Assembly: GCA_015494005.1 (NCBI GenBank)
Contig: WGCB01000654.1
Coordinates: 1-7,138, forward strand
DNA length: 7,138 nt
Direction: 5' to 3'
From: Caldilineaceae bacterium
GTDB taxonomy: Bacteria > Chloroflexota > Anaerolineae > Caldilineales > Caldilineaceae
Numbering within the stretch: position 1 is the first letter of the stretch; each line of letters begins with the position of its first letter. Below, piece after piece: positions 6,251 through 7,138 of this stretch. The notes under the pieces were generated by a model that had not been told where the DNA came from, did not search any database, and saw only the letters and a list, made by a program, of their open reading frames with translations. The translations under genes and the position numbers were made by a program.

Positions 6251-7060
6251 ATGTTTCGCAAACTCTTCACCCGCCACGAACCGAACCGCCCTCACCCCAA
6301 CGGCCCTGGCACTCGCCCCAACGGCTCAGAGCCGGTGATCCAGGTGCGGGGCCTGCAGAAGATCTACCGCATGGGGGATGTGGAGGTGCGGGCCCTGCGA
6401 GGCGTGGACCTGGACATCTTCCACGGGGAAATGCTGGCCATCATGGGACCCAGCGGCAGCGGCAAGTCCACGCTGATGAACATCATCGGCTGCCTGGACG
6501 TGCCCACCGCGGGGAGCTACCGCCTGGATGGGGTGGACGTGAGCCGCCTGGACGACGACGCGTTGGCCGAGATCCGCAACCGCAAGATCGGCTTCGTCTT
6601 CCAGAGTTTCAACCTGCTGCCCCGGACCACGGCTCTGGTCAACGTGGAGCTGCCCCTGGTCTACGCCGGGCTGAGCGGCCGGGAGCGCCGGGAACGGGCC
6701 GCGGCCGCCCTGACCCAGGTGGGGCTGGGGGACCGCCTGGACCACAAGCCCAACGAGCTCTCTGGCGGCCAGCAGCAGCGAGTGGCCATCGCCCGGGCCC
6801 TGGTCAACCACCCCCGGCTCATCCTGGCGGACGAGCCCACGGGCAATCTGGACACCAAGACCAGCCACGAGATCATGGAGCTCTTCCGCCGGCTCAACCA
6901 GGAGCAGGGTATCACCATCGTCTTCGTGACCCACGATCCCGAGACCGCGGACTACTGCCACCGCATCATCCACATCCGGGACGGGCTGGTGGAGCGGGAG
7001 GAGAGCAAGGCGGCATCCCAGGAGACGGCGGCAGTGGAGGGCAGCCATGAAGCTCGTTGA
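6251..7060 (+). CDS. ABC transporter ATP-binding protein (MacB/LolD type)
   Basis: This 269-residue ATPase powers the pump from the cytoplasmic face of the membrane. It has Walker [10 protein letters not shown] (66-74), Q-loop Q118 in [10 protein letters not shown], signature [15 protein letters not shown] (170-184), Walker B LILADEP (190-196) with catalytic E195, D-loop NLD (199-201) and H-loop H228 in VTHD. The pattern [12 protein letters not shown] after the Q-loop is typical of the MacB/LolD/FtsE branch. It is a separate ATPase rather than a fused MacB. An unusual Pro/Asn/Arg-rich tail of 28 residues precedes the ABC domain; a GTG at 6335 would remove it but has no binding site. The Shine-Dalgarno at 6251 is weak (AGG, 7 nt away), so coupling to the adaptor gene 13 bp upstream is likely. 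The permease start overlaps its last 14 bases. Confidence 0.93.
   Translation: MFRKLFTRHEPNRPHPNGPGTRPNGSEPVIQVRGLQKIYRMGDVEVRALRGVDLDIFHGEMLAIMGPSGSGKSTLMNIIGCLDVPTAGSYRLDGVDVSRLDDDALAEIRNRKIGFVFQSFNLLPRTTALVNVELPLVYAGLSGRERRERAAAALTQVGLGDRLDHKPNELSGGQQQRVAIARALVNHPRLILADEPTGNLDTKTSHEIMELFRRLNQEQGITIVFVTHDPETADYCHRIIHIRDGLVEREESKAASQETAAVEGSHEAR
6295..6325 (+). repeat. Short direct repeat in the N-terminal tail of the ATPase
   Basis: CCCCAACGGC occurs at 6295-6304 and 6316-6325, a step of 21 bp or seven codons. Each copy encodes Pro-Asn-Gly within the disordered-looking tail. It is probably a small slippage duplication. Confidence 0.6.
7036..7041 (+). promoter_or_regulatory. Ribosome binding site of the permease
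   Basis: GGAGGG lies 5 nt before the ATG at 7047, inside the 3' end of the ATPase gene. This supports the overlapping permease start. Confidence 0.65.
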
Positions 7061-7138
7061 GTCCATCCGCATCGCCATGCGGGCCCTGGCGGCCAACAAA
7101 CTGCGCAGCGTGCTGACCATGCTGGGCATCATCATCGG
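7047..7138 (+). CDS. ABC transporter permease, MacB/FtsX type (5' end only)
   Basis: Only 30 complete codons are present before the window ends. They read [20 protein letters not shown] followed by [11 protein letters not shown], the typical amphipathic lead-in and first transmembrane helix start of MacB-type permeases. The frame differs from that of the ATPase and the two genes overlap by 14 bp, so translation is probably coupled. A full gene would be expected to encode about 400 residues with four transmembrane helices and a large extracytoplasmic domain after the first helix. With the adaptor and ATPase it completes a three-gene pump. Confidence 0.85.
   Translation, partial: MKLVESIRIAMRALAANKLRSVLTMLGIII

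Noticed and set aside
4783..6270. 495-codon open frame on the minus strand opposite the adaptor
   Set aside because: Its Gly/Leu/His/Gln-rich sequence mirrors the repeated Ala/Gln codons of the adaptor. No domain motif or ribosome binding site supports it.
6326..7135. 269-codon minus-strand open frame opposite the ATPase
   Set aside because: All ABC motifs lie on the + strand; this is an antisense shadow.

Overview
The window is 7.1 kb of GC-rich bacterial DNA, tightly packed with ordinary-looking genes. Codons strongly prefer G or C in the third position, so most long open frames on the other strand are shadows of real genes. No rRNA, tRNA, CRISPR array, insertion sequence or phage gene was seen. 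The protein styles suggest a Chloroflexota member (Caldilineae/Anaerolineae-like): a secretion adaptor with a long Q/A-rich repeated coiled coil, a dihydrouridine synthase with an NMGCSVRK active site, and a MacB-type operon. This is inference from resemblance; no marker gene is present.

Left part (1-2753, + strand): a probable promoter precedes an alanine/serine-glyoxylate aminotransferase. It is followed by a beta-hydroxyacid dehydrogenase (tartronate-semialdehyde/3-hydroxyisobutyrate type) and a GNAT acetyltransferase whose ATG overlaps the dehydrogenase stop. The first two could form a small glyoxylate/serine/glycerate module. The role of the acetyltransferase is unknown.

Middle (2754-4651): a PduO-type cob(I)alamin adenosyltransferase on the - strand converges on the acetyltransferase. 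A perfect 7-bp-stem hairpin sits exactly at the junction. Its start faces away from a tRNA-dihydrouridine synthase on the + strand across 152 bp. That synthase seems to be read from a TATACT box so close to the ATG that the mRNA may be leaderless.

Right part (4652-7138, + strand): a second TATACT box, directly preceded by a perfect 15-bp palindrome, lies ahead of a MacAB-like export operon. The operon holds a membrane-anchored periplasmic-adaptor-type protein, an ABC ATPase with all signature motifs, and the first 30 codons of the FtsX/MacB-type permease, which is cut by the window end. These three would assemble as one efflux or export pump of unknown substrate.

I found no convincing undescribed system. 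The points most worth checking are regulatory: the palindrome at the pump promoter, the hairpin between convergent genes, and the possibly leaderless starts.
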